Shown here piece by piece: positions 23,233-33,172 of a stretch of DNA of 64,000 nt. Under the pieces are notes generated by a model. The model worked only from the letters and a program-made list of their open reading frames with translations, ran no database searches and was not told the origin of the DNA. The DNA comes from Tolypeutes matacus (lineage: Eukaryota; Chordata; Mammalia; Cingulata; Chlamyphoridae). The position numbers and the translations under genes are program-made. How positions within the stretch are numbered: position 1 is the stretch's first letter; each line of letters opens with the position of its first letter. Location of the stretch: the NCBI GenBank assembly GCA_026826555.1, contig JAKSZT010053764.1, positions 31,817,487 to 31,881,486 of the forward strand, written 5' to 3'.

Positions 23233-23808
23233 TGAGGCAGGCTAGTAAAATAGGGAATCAATAGATGGATCTGGAACCTGGCAGGAAGCCCATGTGGCCC
23301 ACAAGATGGCTCCTGGAAGATCCTTGAGAGAACTCCCATTTGGAACGAGATTTCCTCCGGAATCAAGGAGAAGCACCGGATATTCTCCAGGGGGCCTTAT
23401 CATTGGCCCCTCCCAGGGGATTGAGGGGTGGAGTAATCAATCAAAACAGCAAACAACTGGGATTCTTCCCCCTACATTAGCAAAGGGGCAGAATAATTAA
23501 TGGTTTAAAAAGCAAGTACAAGGGCCAAATGGCCCCCTTTCTTTGCTTTCTTCCCCGCTGCCACTGCCTTGAATAGCACGCAAGTAAACCTGGGGATTTG
23601 TAGTCTGTAATGGGGAACTGTAGTCTGTAAATCAGCCCCCTTTATTACTTTTCAGCTCCTTCCCCTCTATCTGGGACCCTTAATCTGTTATTTTCTCCCA
23701 TTTCTCTTCCCTCCTTTCCTTTATAAATTACTAGCCTAACTAACCTGGCTTGCTCTTAAAATTCATTTTATGTAGCTTAGCCTAGAACCTAGAGAAAATC
23801 CGGCAACA
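23233..23808 (+). mobile_element. Solo ERV LTR, 576 bp, plus strand
   Basis: Starts tgaggcaggctagtaaaata and ends atccggcaaca. The 4-bp TSD tatg is on both sides (23229-23232, 23809-23812), inside an older L1M. Same family and same length as 19981-20556, roughly 85% alike by eye, with short indels and different TSDs, so a separate insertion. The AATAAA of the other copy reads ttataaat here. Solo, no internal genes. Confidence 0.9.
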
Positions 23809-23900
23809 TATGGATATGGCTTATTTTGTTTCTCCATCTGTTGATGGACACTGGGTTGTTTCCACCTTTTGGCTATTTTGAATAATGCTGCCTAGTTTTC

Positions 23901-23977
23901 AATTTAATACATAAAGCACAGAAGGGTATTTTTCATGTTAAGTTACATCTAGAATGAAAGCGAATATTTAAATGTTC
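23901..23977. repeat. 77-bp segment, copy 2 of 2
   Basis: Sits inside the antisense L1M where L1 text (ctatgaacatgggtgtac...) would be expected. Near-identical to 21217-21293. Confidence 0.9.
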
Positions 23978-24120
23978 TATTTCAGCCCCTGTTTTCATTT
24001 TTGGGGGGTCTATATCTAGGAGTGGAATTGTGGGGTCATATGGTAATTTTACGTTTTCTTTTTGAGGAACCATCAGAATGGTTTCCTCCTAGATATTTTT
24101 TCTCTATGCTCACAATCCCT

Positions 24121-24602
24121 GCTTTAGTCTCAATCTTCTTATCTCTCTCCTTGACTATTGCCCAAGACTGGAGATGAGAATCTTAAACTGATGTTAGAGT
24201 CTAGAGGCAGTAAAAAAGCAAAACAACTTTTTTGGAGTCAAAATAACTCTTGAACATTTCCCACAAAATACAATATATATGGTTTTGTGTGTACAACTTA
24301 ATTAAATTCCTGCATATTAACTGTTCAGAACCACTGAGCTAACATAAAGGAAGAAAAAGAAAGTCCAGACTTCTGGGTGGTCAAACCAGGCTATCTTTAA
24401 GATGACTATCAGTTCCTTTGGGTTGATGGTCGATAAGTGAAGAATTCCAAAGTGTTTACTTAATTTCATTATTATTTAGCCTCTGAAACTTTAATGCATA
24501 CTAAAAGACTTTCTTTTCCTGTTGTTGTAAGTATTAAAGGTTCTGGAGTCAAGAGGACTTAGTTCTAAAGTCTTAGTGTAAATTAAACTAAAGGCACTGC
24601 TT
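24121..24602. other. No recognised feature
   Basis: Unassigned sequence; no repeat family or coding signal seen. Confidence 0.4.
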
Positions 24603-25350
24603 TCAACTGTCCTAAATTTTCTTTCTAAAATGCAAATCTGATCATATCACACTCCTGTATAAATTCCTCCCATAGACTGAGCTACTGATCTTAGGTATCA
24701 TTGCCAATAATTACAGGGTACAATAGATAGGCCAAAAGCACCCCATTCCCCAGTGGAGAGATATTCCATGGTTAGTCCCCCCTGCCCCGCCTCCCCCCGG
24801 CAACATGTGACCCAAAGACACACAGGTCATAGTTTGGGGTCTGTTGTTAAATTTGATTTGGATCACCATTACTTGGGTTTGGTAAAGCCACATGGGAAAT
24901 GTCACCCAATGACTTCAGCCTCAATCACCCTACATGGTATAATCCAAGGCTTCTTAGATATCAGGAGAACTATATGAATTTATATCAGTCAGACTGAAAT
25001 AAGAGTGCACTGGTCCAGGTGTTTGTTTACTTACTAGGAGGCAGCTCACTTTTGGGAGCTGCTATTAATGGCATTGGATACAAGCCTTTTCAAAATCTGG
25101 TCCCAGTCAACTTTCCAGCCTTATCCTCTGTCACCACCCATGTGCACCATGTACTCTCATCATATCGACTGACTCATGGCCTGTAAAATACCTCCATTCT
25201 TTTGCACATTCAACACTTCCTGTCTGCAATTCCCTTCCTCAGGCCCACTTTCTAGAGCTTTTCTCTGATGATTTGCTCCAATGATTTGTCTACAAATGAA
25301 TCTTTCCTGACTTACAATCTGTCTCTAAAATATAGTTTTTTTTTCTTCTG
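24603..25350 (+). mobile_element. L2, in two pieces
   Basis: Left piece 24603-24705: aaatctgatcatatcacact, cctgtataaattcctccca. Right piece 25065-25350: actttccagccttatcctct, cttttgcacattcaacactt, gtctgcaattcccttcctca. Together they give L2 3' body order. About 360 bp in between (24706-25064) are unassigned, and the composite SINE cuts the right end. Confidence 0.6.
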
Positions 25351-25364
25351 ACCCCAATTAATTT

Positions 25365-25647
25365 AGATTTTATTTATTTATTCATTTATCCCCCCCCTTG
25401 CTGCTTGTGCTCGCTGGGTCAGCTAACCACGCCGTGCGGGCGGGAAAGATTTATTTATTTACTTTATCCATTTTAAGCCCCCCCTTCCCCATTTGCTGTT
25501 TTTGTGTCCATTCGCTGGACAATTCTCTGTGTTTGTTTCCTGCCATCTCTTCTCATCCTCCTCCTCCAGTCTTCACCAGGATTTGATCCTGGAGACCTCC
25601 GATGTAGGAGAGAGGTGTTCTGCTGCCTGCGCCACCTCAGCTCCTGT
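25365..25647 (-). mobile_element. Composite SINE: tRNA-like unit joined to DAS 3' half
   Basis: On the minus strand: gaggtggcgcaggcagcaga with B box ggatcaaatcctgg, the body cgaatggacacaaaaacagc and an AAATA tail. This is joined directly at about 25445 to the DAS 3' half (cccgcccgcacggcgtggtt ... agcaaggg) and a second tail. A perfect 10-bp direct repeat caattaattt (25355-25364, 25648-25657) brackets the whole. Confidence 0.85.
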
Positions 25648-25690
25648 CAATTAATTTTAACTTTTATCAAATGTAATGCAACTATTTACA

Positions 25691-25754
25691 AGAGGGAAGG
25701 AGGAAGGAAGGAAGGAAGGGAGGGAGGGAGGGAGGGAGGGAGGGAGGGAGGGTG
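25691..25754. repeat. (GGAA)n/(GGGA)n purine tract
   Basis: GGAAG units grade into nine or more GGGA units. Could form triplex DNA. Confidence 0.95.
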
Positions 25755-26244
25755 TGCCGGCAGAAAGACAGGGGAATGAGGAAACGAAGGAAGGAAAGGT
25801 TATGGGGGAGGGAGGAAATAGATAGTTTAGATTGGAGGATAAAGACTATATTATAAATGTAATCTTTCACCAGGCTTCCTTGAGATGGGTAGAGTTGGAG
25901 AATCAAAAATATTGTTTCCCTGGCTACTAGTCCTTTGTCTCAAGGAGTTTATAGAATCTCTAGTAGAGCTGATACCACACAGATCTCAGCCTCTCAAGGT
26001 TTACTTCTAACTTGTACTCACACCCCAAATTTACCTGACAATTCATCTTTCTCTTGCTAATGTAGCCTTGACTTTATTCTCTGTGAACTCCTACCTTGGC
26101 CTTATCAAGATGAGTGCTTTAGACTCCTCCCTGCCCTGAGTTATATCAAAGCCATCCTTCATTATTTTGATTATGAAGTTTACTGTGCTCTTTTTTCCTC
26201 CTCTTCATCTCCAGAGTAGGGAAAAGAGGATTTCGCTAGCAGAG
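25755..26244. other. No recognised feature
   Basis: Purine-rich at its start (25770-25820), otherwise unassigned. Confidence 0.4.
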
Positions 26245-26390
26245 CAAATATTCATTCATTTATAAATTCACTCATTCCCCTACCCATTCACTCTCTCAAC
26301 AAACATTTGCTGAGTTGTATTAAATGGCAAGCACTTGCCAGGAGCTGCATAATTTACTTAGGTTAGAGATATGAATCATTCTTTGAATCT
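26245..26390 (-). mobile_element. L2 3' end, antisense
   Basis: ttcattcatttataaattca, then caacaaacatttgctgagtt and gccaggagctgcataattta follow the reverse of the L2 terminus. Confidence 0.6.
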
Positions 26391-27304
26391 TCTTTCAAAG
26401 GCTTTTTTTTGCCCTCTTCCTCTGACAAAACCCACACAACTGTTTTTTATCTTATTTCCTTTGCTGGTCTCTAATTCTTCTGCAATAATTTTTGATGAAA
26501 AAATTAACCATATTGCCACAGCCATATCAGTTCAGGAAGGATCTATGTAGTGTTGAGTTTACTTTTCAGCCCTTCAGGCAAAAATTTGGCTAAGAAGCTC
26601 TTTTCTAGTCCAATTTCCCTAGAAACATTTTGCCACATCCTTCTGGCTGGGGCACTTTATTCTCCTAGATTTCTTGTTTAAGTATTGTTCCCTAGACACA
26701 AGGACGTCCCTTCAGGTAGTCTGGTTGAGAGGTGATCCCAGGATCACATCCTAGAGTTAACCCCAAGAAAGGCAGGGAGCTGAGTAGTCATTCATCTGCT
26801 CACCAGCTGCTGTGGGTTGAAGGCTGCTTCTAAGGGCACTGACTCCTGGCACTCCCAGGCCGCCCTGCATGGGAGGCAAGAGCTGGGCAGGCTCCTGAAG
26901 CCAGAGGAACTCCTCAGGCAGAGTCCCAGGAGCTTGCAATGAGAAACCATGAGCTGGCAGGCATGGGAGTGATGAGGGCCAGATAAATACAAGCACTGCA
27001 CCTACATGTCTGCAACGGTTGCCAAGTGGGGAGATGATTGTTACACATGGACCATTAGTATTTTCTTGTTTTCTTTCTAGTTACAATGTATACAGCAAAA
27101 ATCTGTGAATAGTCACTTTTCTTTTGTCCCCTTCATTTTGGTCAATTTTCTTCTTCCTACCTTCATCTTACTGTGCCCTTTAGATTGACCTAGAGTCTTT
27201 TTTTCCCATCAAAGTTTTCTTAAACCTCAGCTTGTTCAATCTTCCTAAAATAGTCTTCTGACTGCTATTCTTCATGCCTGTTTGCTAGCCACACTTCCTC
27301 TGGA
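26391..27304. other. No recognised repeat; GC-richer centre
   Basis: 26760-26990 is GC-richer with few CpGs and overlapping minus-strand frames of 69-79 codons. These show no domain, start context or repeat match. Confidence 0.4.
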
Positions 27305-28125
27305 GTGGTTAAGATTACAGACTGCCGGGGATTAAATCCTGACTTCTACCCCATATTTGCAATATGATCATGGAAAAGTTATTCAACCTCTCTCTGCCAC
27401 AGTTTCTTCTTTGGAAGGAATAATAAGAGTACCTATCTCAGGAGATATTGTGAGGATTAAGAAATTATTATGTGAAGTATATATGTACTAAGAGTGGTGG
27501 TTAAGTTGCACTGCTAAAGAAGAGTCACAGGACCCCAAACGACCATGCTTATAAATCCAGTTTATTGCAGGATAAGGATATAATATAGCAAAGGCATTAA
27601 CGTAAGGATATGTATCGTGATGGAGGGCTGCCTCACAGCAAGGGGTCTGGAGAGGCCAGATGTGTTTTGCAACCATCCACCCTCTGTAAGTGCCCTGGCG
27701 TGATGCACTTTCTCTCTCAGATCAGGAACCATTAACATATGCGTGGTACACCTTGGAACCCTGGGAGACCAAACTGAAGTCTTGGCCAGGCCTTCTTATG
27801 CCCTGCAAATTCTTAGGCAAATTCTTGCTGCTAAGCAACCTCAACAGCAAAGCCCTCCAGGGGTCTCACAGAGAACAGGTTCAAATCATCAATCTCATCA
27901 TTATCAGAAAATGATGTACCAAGATGGTACAAACTGTCCCCATATTTCTTGGACCCATTGTTATAAAGCAACACTGTTAATCAGTATATTCACGTCTTGA
28001 CCAGGGGTTAGAAAAACAGGTCAGGCCAATTCCAGGCTGTTGGAATTAACACTAGCAACACAGTAAGAGTATGTGGTAAGCCCACAGCAAACGTAGTTAT
28101 TATTATCATTATTGATATTATTAAT
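27305..28125 (+). mobile_element. MIR, split by an LTR
   Basis: The sense tRNA-like head (gtggttaagattacagactg), core (gttattcaacctctctctgc) and gtgaggattaagaaattatt run to 27494. After the LTR, tggtaagcccacagcaaacg and ttattattatcatta complete the MIR 3' end. Confidence 0.75.
27495..28063 (-). mobile_element. Solo LTR inside a MIR
   Basis: On the minus strand it carries cctgcaataaactggattta, an AATAAA placed near the end as in an LTR R region. It is bounded by the candidate 6-bp TSD taagag (27489-27494, 28064-28069) within MIR sequence. Family not identified; an ERV LTR of about 569 bp. Confidence 0.6.
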
Positions 28126-28824
28126 ATTACCGCACTGTTAGGTTGTACTCTATGAAATTGCTGTTTTTACAAGCTGAGTATCAGCAATTTCATATGATTC
28201 ATCCTACTACATTTAGTATTTTCACACTTAGCATTTTGTGAACAGTGCCCTGAGCTGCATCTTTTCTTTTAAGTCCTGTCCCACAGAAAGAGATGTTCAG
28301 GTACCCACTCAATATAATCCTACTGGGATTTAAAGAGAAAGTAATTTTTCCTTATAAAGTACCCAGGGCTACCTATGTCTCTCTCACAGCAATTGGGGGG
28401 GGGGGGGAACCTACCTCTTATGCAAACAAGATGCAGAAAATCTAGAAAAAGTAGAGTTCATAAAGATTATCCAGAAACCTGGTTTTATGGATGAAGAAAC
28501 CAAGGTCCAGTTGGGTTAACTGAGTAGCCAAGTGTTAGACATGAGGAGATCATCAATGAGCTCTTGAATGCAGCTCTGGCATTTATTCGACTCTACACTG
28601 CTGTGTAGCAGAATCCTATGGCAACCAATCAGCACATTATAGGGATCATGCAGTATCTGATAGTGACCAACCCACAGGATAATGTTTATGCACCTGGAGT
28701 AGTAATAGGGCCTTATGTGAGTTACAGAGAGGTTTAGGGACAATGTGCTCTCAGTAAGATGGAGCTGGGAGGAAGAAGGGAATCCTGTTTGGACTCTTAT
28801 CCCTATAATTGCATTCTAACTGAA
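28126..28824. other. No recognised repeat; G13 tract
   Basis: Holds a run of 13 G at 28395-28407. Otherwise unassigned; a 75-codon minus frame (28516-28743) has no family resemblance. Confidence 0.4.
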
Positions 28825-29038
28825 TCTGGTGCCATAGAAAGAGCCATGGCTTTGAAATCAATCTGGGATTCAAGTTCTCTTACTGCATTTCTATACTTTA
28901 AAAAGTCCTTTAACTTCTCTGTTCTCACTTTCCTCATCTGAAACCAGGGATTGTTAATATCTACCGTGTAAGGTTGTTTTGAGGATTATCAGTATCTAGC
29001 ATATTGTAACTACTCAATAAATAGTTGTTATTTATTTA
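28825..29038 (+). mobile_element. MIR
   Basis: gaaagagccatggctttgaa, then tttaacttctctgttctcac, tttcctcatctgaaaccagg and actactcaataaatagttgt are sense MIR from head to 3' end. Confidence 0.78.
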
Positions 29039-30205
29039 GCCATGTCTCAGAGAGACCCCAAGCCACAACAAGAAAACAATGCTTATGTAATGAGAACAAA
29101 CTCTCACTATTGGGATATGTTCTTAGTTAGTATGGCATAGAAGCTCTGCATGAAAATTCAATCCAGGATGCATTACTGGAGGGAGGGAAAAAAAAACAAA
29201 AAACAAAAAAAAAATTAAAGCAAAGCAAAAATTAATCAAATAAACAAAAGAATACTCCTCTGTTTTCAAAGCTTTTCCTGGTTTTCTATACGGCTAAAGA
29301 TGGAGATGAGAGTAGATGACTCTTGCTATTTTGAAAAGTTTTTGAGTATGCAAACGTGGGCCTAAACACCCTTTTGGAGTAGGGAGTGCTGTGGCCAGAG
29401 GGAGGTCGTTGCAGCCACAACTGCATTATATGAAAAAAGTAGTAGAGTTTACAGGGTTGTGCTAGGGCAGTTGGGAAGAGAGAAGAGAATGACTAATATT
29501 GCAGGATGCTGGGCCCTCTACAGAGACATGGTCAGGGAGAGATATCCCTGACAGACAACAGTCCATGAATGTGTAGAGAGTTTTTCCTGCCCTTTGCTGT
29601 AAACACATTCTGTTAACCTGTCCTTGCCCTCCCCAAACCTATAGTCAAAACCCAGCAACTTCGGATTAGTTGTGCTTTGGGGAAAAGGGGCAACAAGGCC
29701 ATGCCCAGCCACAGTAGCCAGGAGTGACCTTCAGAGAGCATGACCTGATTGGGAGCAGATGTGAAACAGATCATCTTATCCTGAAACATGCTATAGAAGG
29801 GAAGTGAACTGGAGTAAAGCTATATTATCTGTCTTCAAAGTTAGATATTTTAGTTTAATGGAAGGCAATTCAAAGTTTTAAGTATTAACCAGAAACGGTT
29901 CAACAAGTAGCGCTTTCAACAGTGCTCCTTCCAGAAATCTACTTCCTAAACCAGAAAGAAAAAGAGGGGTGGTGGAATTCTCACTCTTATTAGATCTGGT
30001 TTATTTAGGGCAAGGGTCTCAACTCTGCTTAGAAGAATCTCAAAGGTCCTGTCAGGGTCCCCAGGACCTTCTTCTCTATCACCATGTTTATCTCACTTGG
30101 TAAATGTGCCACTAATGGCTGTATGCTAGCTTTTAAAATAACAGGAACATATAGGCTCTTTTCAATGTTAATTTTTATACTTTTCTGCATCTAAGAAAGT
30201 GATGA
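29039..30205. other. No recognised repeat; A-rich patch
   Basis: 29187-29250 is A-rich (aaaacaaaaaacaaaaaaaa and similar). The rest is unassigned, with no coding signal. Confidence 0.4.
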
Positions 30206-30480
30206 ATTTATTTATTTATTGTAGAAAACTTAAAAAAAGACAAAGATATAAAATAAACATCATATTATCAATTTTAACATTTTAGCATCTATGTACACAG
30301 AAATTATATATACTTTTTATACAAAAAATCACATTATACATAGTTTTATTTTTTTATTACACATTATACATCTTAATATAGTAAAATGTCTTTAGAATTT
30401 ATTAGGTATAAAATTTTTCACTTAAACATTGATTTTTAAATATTTCAGTTTATATATTGTTTTACTAATGTTAGTTGACA
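30206..30480 (-). mobile_element. Old L1M fragment, antisense
   Basis: aagatataaaataaacatca, tttagcatctatgtacacag, aaaaatcacattatacatag: antisense old L1M 3' text. Very AT-rich and diverged. Confidence 0.45.
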
Positions 30481-30985
30481 TCTACAGATAAAGCTACTTT
30501 GTAAAAAGTGAAGCACTTCTTCACCCTTTTTGCAGTAGATATACTCAGTCAATATTTTCTGGTCATGAAAATTTCTCTCTAGCTCAAGAGCTAGAAAGCA
30601 GCATTTTTTAAAACAAGAATTTCTAGGCAATTTTATCTAAAGATTGGCCTTTATAGGATGTGAACATTTTAGGATTTGATTCATAAGAACATTTACATTG
30701 ACCTTTTGCTCAGTTTGCTTTGGAAATGCACAAGCTATGATGGATTCTAAGCATTAGTAAATGCTTTTAATAAAAAATAAATTCCATTTCTCCTGGGAAC
30801 AAGAGGTCATATTCTTTATTGGAACAATAGCTGTAAGTGAAAAGAACATCAGAAAAATCACTTCAAAAGAATTTAAATTCTCTTCCTTTATTCAAATGTA
30901 CCTGTTTACATTGAGAGACTCCTTCCTCTCTGAGGAAAGGCTGTTCTGAGAAAATTCCTCACTTTTGCACAGTGATATAAATCTT
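30481..30985. other. No recognised feature
   Basis: AT-rich, unassigned. A 62-codon frame (30761-30949) is treated as chance. Confidence 0.4.
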
Positions 30986-31079
30986 GAAACACACTGTCAA
31001 ACATGCTATTTACTGAATTCTCACAATAACCCAGCGAATTGGGTAGGGCAGGAGGTTAATATTCTATCTTGCAGAGGGC

Positions 31080-31530
31080 TGTGGTAAGCGAACTCCTATG
31101 CCCCCAGGGGTCCCTGCCTCCTGGCAATCATGCCCTTGCCTCACCCGCTCCCTCAAGTGTGGGCTGTACTTGCTCCTAGCAGAAGAATATGGTGCAGGTG
31201 ATGGGTGTTACTTTCATGACTAGGTTAGAAAAGATTGTGGTTTGTGTCTTTTGAGCAGATTCTCTCTTGAGCAGCTTCTTGGCTTACAAGCTTTGATGAC
31301 GCATACTGTCAGTTGGGGAGGCCCACGTGGCCGGAATTGAATCCTGCCAACAACCAGGTGAGTGCTTGGAAGAGGATCCTTCTCCATGTAAGCCTTGGCA
31401 TGACAACAGCCCAGCCAACACCTGGATTACAGCTGCTGAGAGACCATGAAGTAGAGAAGCCATCTAAGCCCTAACTAGTATCAGGAGTAAACTGAGGCAG
31501 AGTGCAACCTGTCTGTGGAGATAATAAATT
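31080..31530 (+). mobile_element. MLT1-like LTR (outer of the nest)
   Basis: tgtggtaagcgaactcctat, gaaaagattgtggtttgtgt, gaggcccacgtggc, ccaggtgagtgcttggaaga, ending near ggagataataaa. The pattern of a diverged MLT1 LTR, truncated at its 3' end. Confidence 0.6.
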
Positions 31531-31715
31531 ATGGCCACAAATTGTTTGATATTCCTCCCATCTAGAGATGAGTTCTGTGTTCTCTCTACTTGCATTTGAG
31601 CAGGCTTGTGATTGCTTCCATCAATAGAATATGCTAGAAGTGATGCTATGTGACTTCTGAGGCTGGGTTGTAAAAGACCGTGCAGTGTCTCCTTTGATTC
31701 CTGTACTACTCACTC

Positions 31716-32255
31716 TTTTTTTCCATTTATTTTTTCTTTTGAAATAATTTCAAACTTTCAAGAAAATTATAAAAATAATACAAAAGCAATACATAGGCCT
31801 CCAATATACTCTCCACTCAGATACCCAGATTTACTGACTTTTAGCATTTTGCCACATTTGTTATATCATTATCTATCTACCTACCTATCTACCTACCTTC
31901 CTACCTACTTATCCATCCATCTGTCTAATCTCTATCTCTCTGTCTAGCTACCACCTATTTGTTTATTCTCTAAACATTTGAGATTAGGTTGCATATGTCA
32001 TTGTCCTCTAATACTTAACACTCCCACGTACATTTCCTAAGACCAAGGACACTCACTTATGTAACCACCTGAAGTACAGATATCAAATTCAAGAAATTTA
32101 ACATTGATATGAAATTTATAGCTCATATTTCCGTTTTTTTTTTTGGTTGTCCCAATGAAAATGTCCTTTTGGGCATTTTCTTTTCCATTATGAATTCCAG
32201 TCCAGGATCACATCATATATTGTATTTAATTGCCATTGCTTCTTTAGTCTCTCTT
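31716..32255 (-). mobile_element. L1M 3' UTR, antisense, in the LTR
   Basis: aataatttcaaactttcaag, ttagcattttgccacatttg, atttcctaagaccaaggaca, agtccaggatcacatcatat: the well-known antisense L1M 3' UTR. Confidence 0.75.
31866..31935. repeat. (CTAT/CTAC)n microsatellite
   Basis: Imperfect tetranucleotide run inside the antisense L1M. Confidence 0.85.
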
Positions 32256-32465
32256 TTAATTGTTGTAACATATATACAACACAAAATTTCTCATTTCAAC
32301 TATTTCCAAGCATATGATTCAATGGCATTAATCACATTCACAATAGTATGTTACCATCACCACAAGTTCCCAAAACTTTCCATCACTCTGAACAGAAACC
32401 CTACACCCATTATGCATTATCCCCATTTTCCTCCTTTCCCTGCCCCTAGTAACCTGTATGAAATA
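32256..32465 (-). mobile_element. Second L1M piece, antisense
   Basis: tgttgtaacatatatacaac, caatggcattaatcacattc, tatgttaccatcaccacaag. A different segment of L1M text from the piece before it. Confidence 0.65.
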
Positions 32466-32994
32466 TTCACTTTTGAGGCCCTGAGCTGCCATGTAAGAAG
32501 TCCAACTATCCCAAGGCTGCCATGATGTGAGGAAGCTCAAGCCACCTTGAGAGGCTTCATGTATGATCTCCATTCCACAAGCCCATCTGGGCCTATTCAT
32601 CCCAGCCTAGGCACCAGACACTGAGCAAAGAAGACTCCAGATCATTCCAGGCTCCAGCCATTTAAGTCTTCCCATTTGAGTCCCAAGACATTTTGGAGCA
32701 GAAACAAGCCATGCCCTCTGTGCCCATTTGAATTCCTAATCACAGAATTTAAGAGCATAATGAAATTGATGTTGTTGTTTCACTCTACTGATTTTTGGGG
32801 TGTTTGGTTACACAGTATTAGGTAGCTGGAACATTGCCCAATGTTACACAGCTTGTAAGTAGTAGAGTTGGAGCTTAGATCCAAGTTTCTGATTCTTTCC
32901 TCAGCATTCTTTCCACCACACCAGATGTTGCTTTTTTATCTAGGGTGTTTATGTTTTTTTTTTAACTTAATGTTATGAGAGAATCTTTCTACAG

Positions 32995-33172
32995 CAGTGG
33001 TTCTCAACTTTGGCTGCATGTTGGAATCACTTGGGAAGCATTAAAAAATACTGATGTCTGGGTCCCATCAGCAGAGAGCATGATTATTTGGTTTGAGGCA
33101 CAGTCTAAGCATTAGAACTTTAGCAAAACTTCTTAGGTAATTCCAATATACAGCCAAATATGAGAGCCACTG
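32995..33172 (+). mobile_element. MER5 (hAT-Charlie MITE)
   Basis: Begins cagtggttctcaactttggc and ends tgagagccactg, giving the terminal inverted repeats of MER5A/B. Length of about 178 bp fits. No coding capacity. Confidence 0.82.

Larger units (their letters stand above)
22830..24120 (-). mobile_element. L1M, antisense, split by a solo LTR
   Basis: Classic antisense L1M text: tgccattttaaccattttta, gtgcaaccatcatcacctt, tcttcaaggttcatccatgc, taatattccattgtatg, then after the LTR ggacactgggttgtttccac, and after the 77-bp filler ggagtggaattgtggggtca. Confidence 0.82.
31531..32833 (+). mobile_element. Second MLT1-like LTR, split by L1M pieces
   Basis: Left part 31531-31715: atggccacaaattgtttgat, agaagtgatgctatgtgact. 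Right part 32470-32833: ggctgccatgatgtgaggaa, gttgttgtttcactctactg, ttggttacacagtattaggt. Both follow one MaLR LTR in order. Confidence 0.65.
30986..32930 (-). mobile_element. MIR, split by a 1.75-kb nest
   Basis: The first part, 30986-31078 (tgaattctcacaataaccca), is the antisense MIR core. The rest resumes at 32834-32930 (ttgcccaatgttacacagct, then agtagagttggagc). LTR and L1 pieces fill the gap. Confidence 0.65.

Noticed and set aside
19981..23808. The two LTRs as the ends of one provirus
   Set aside because: Opposite orientation, different TSDs, and no retroviral internal sequence between them.
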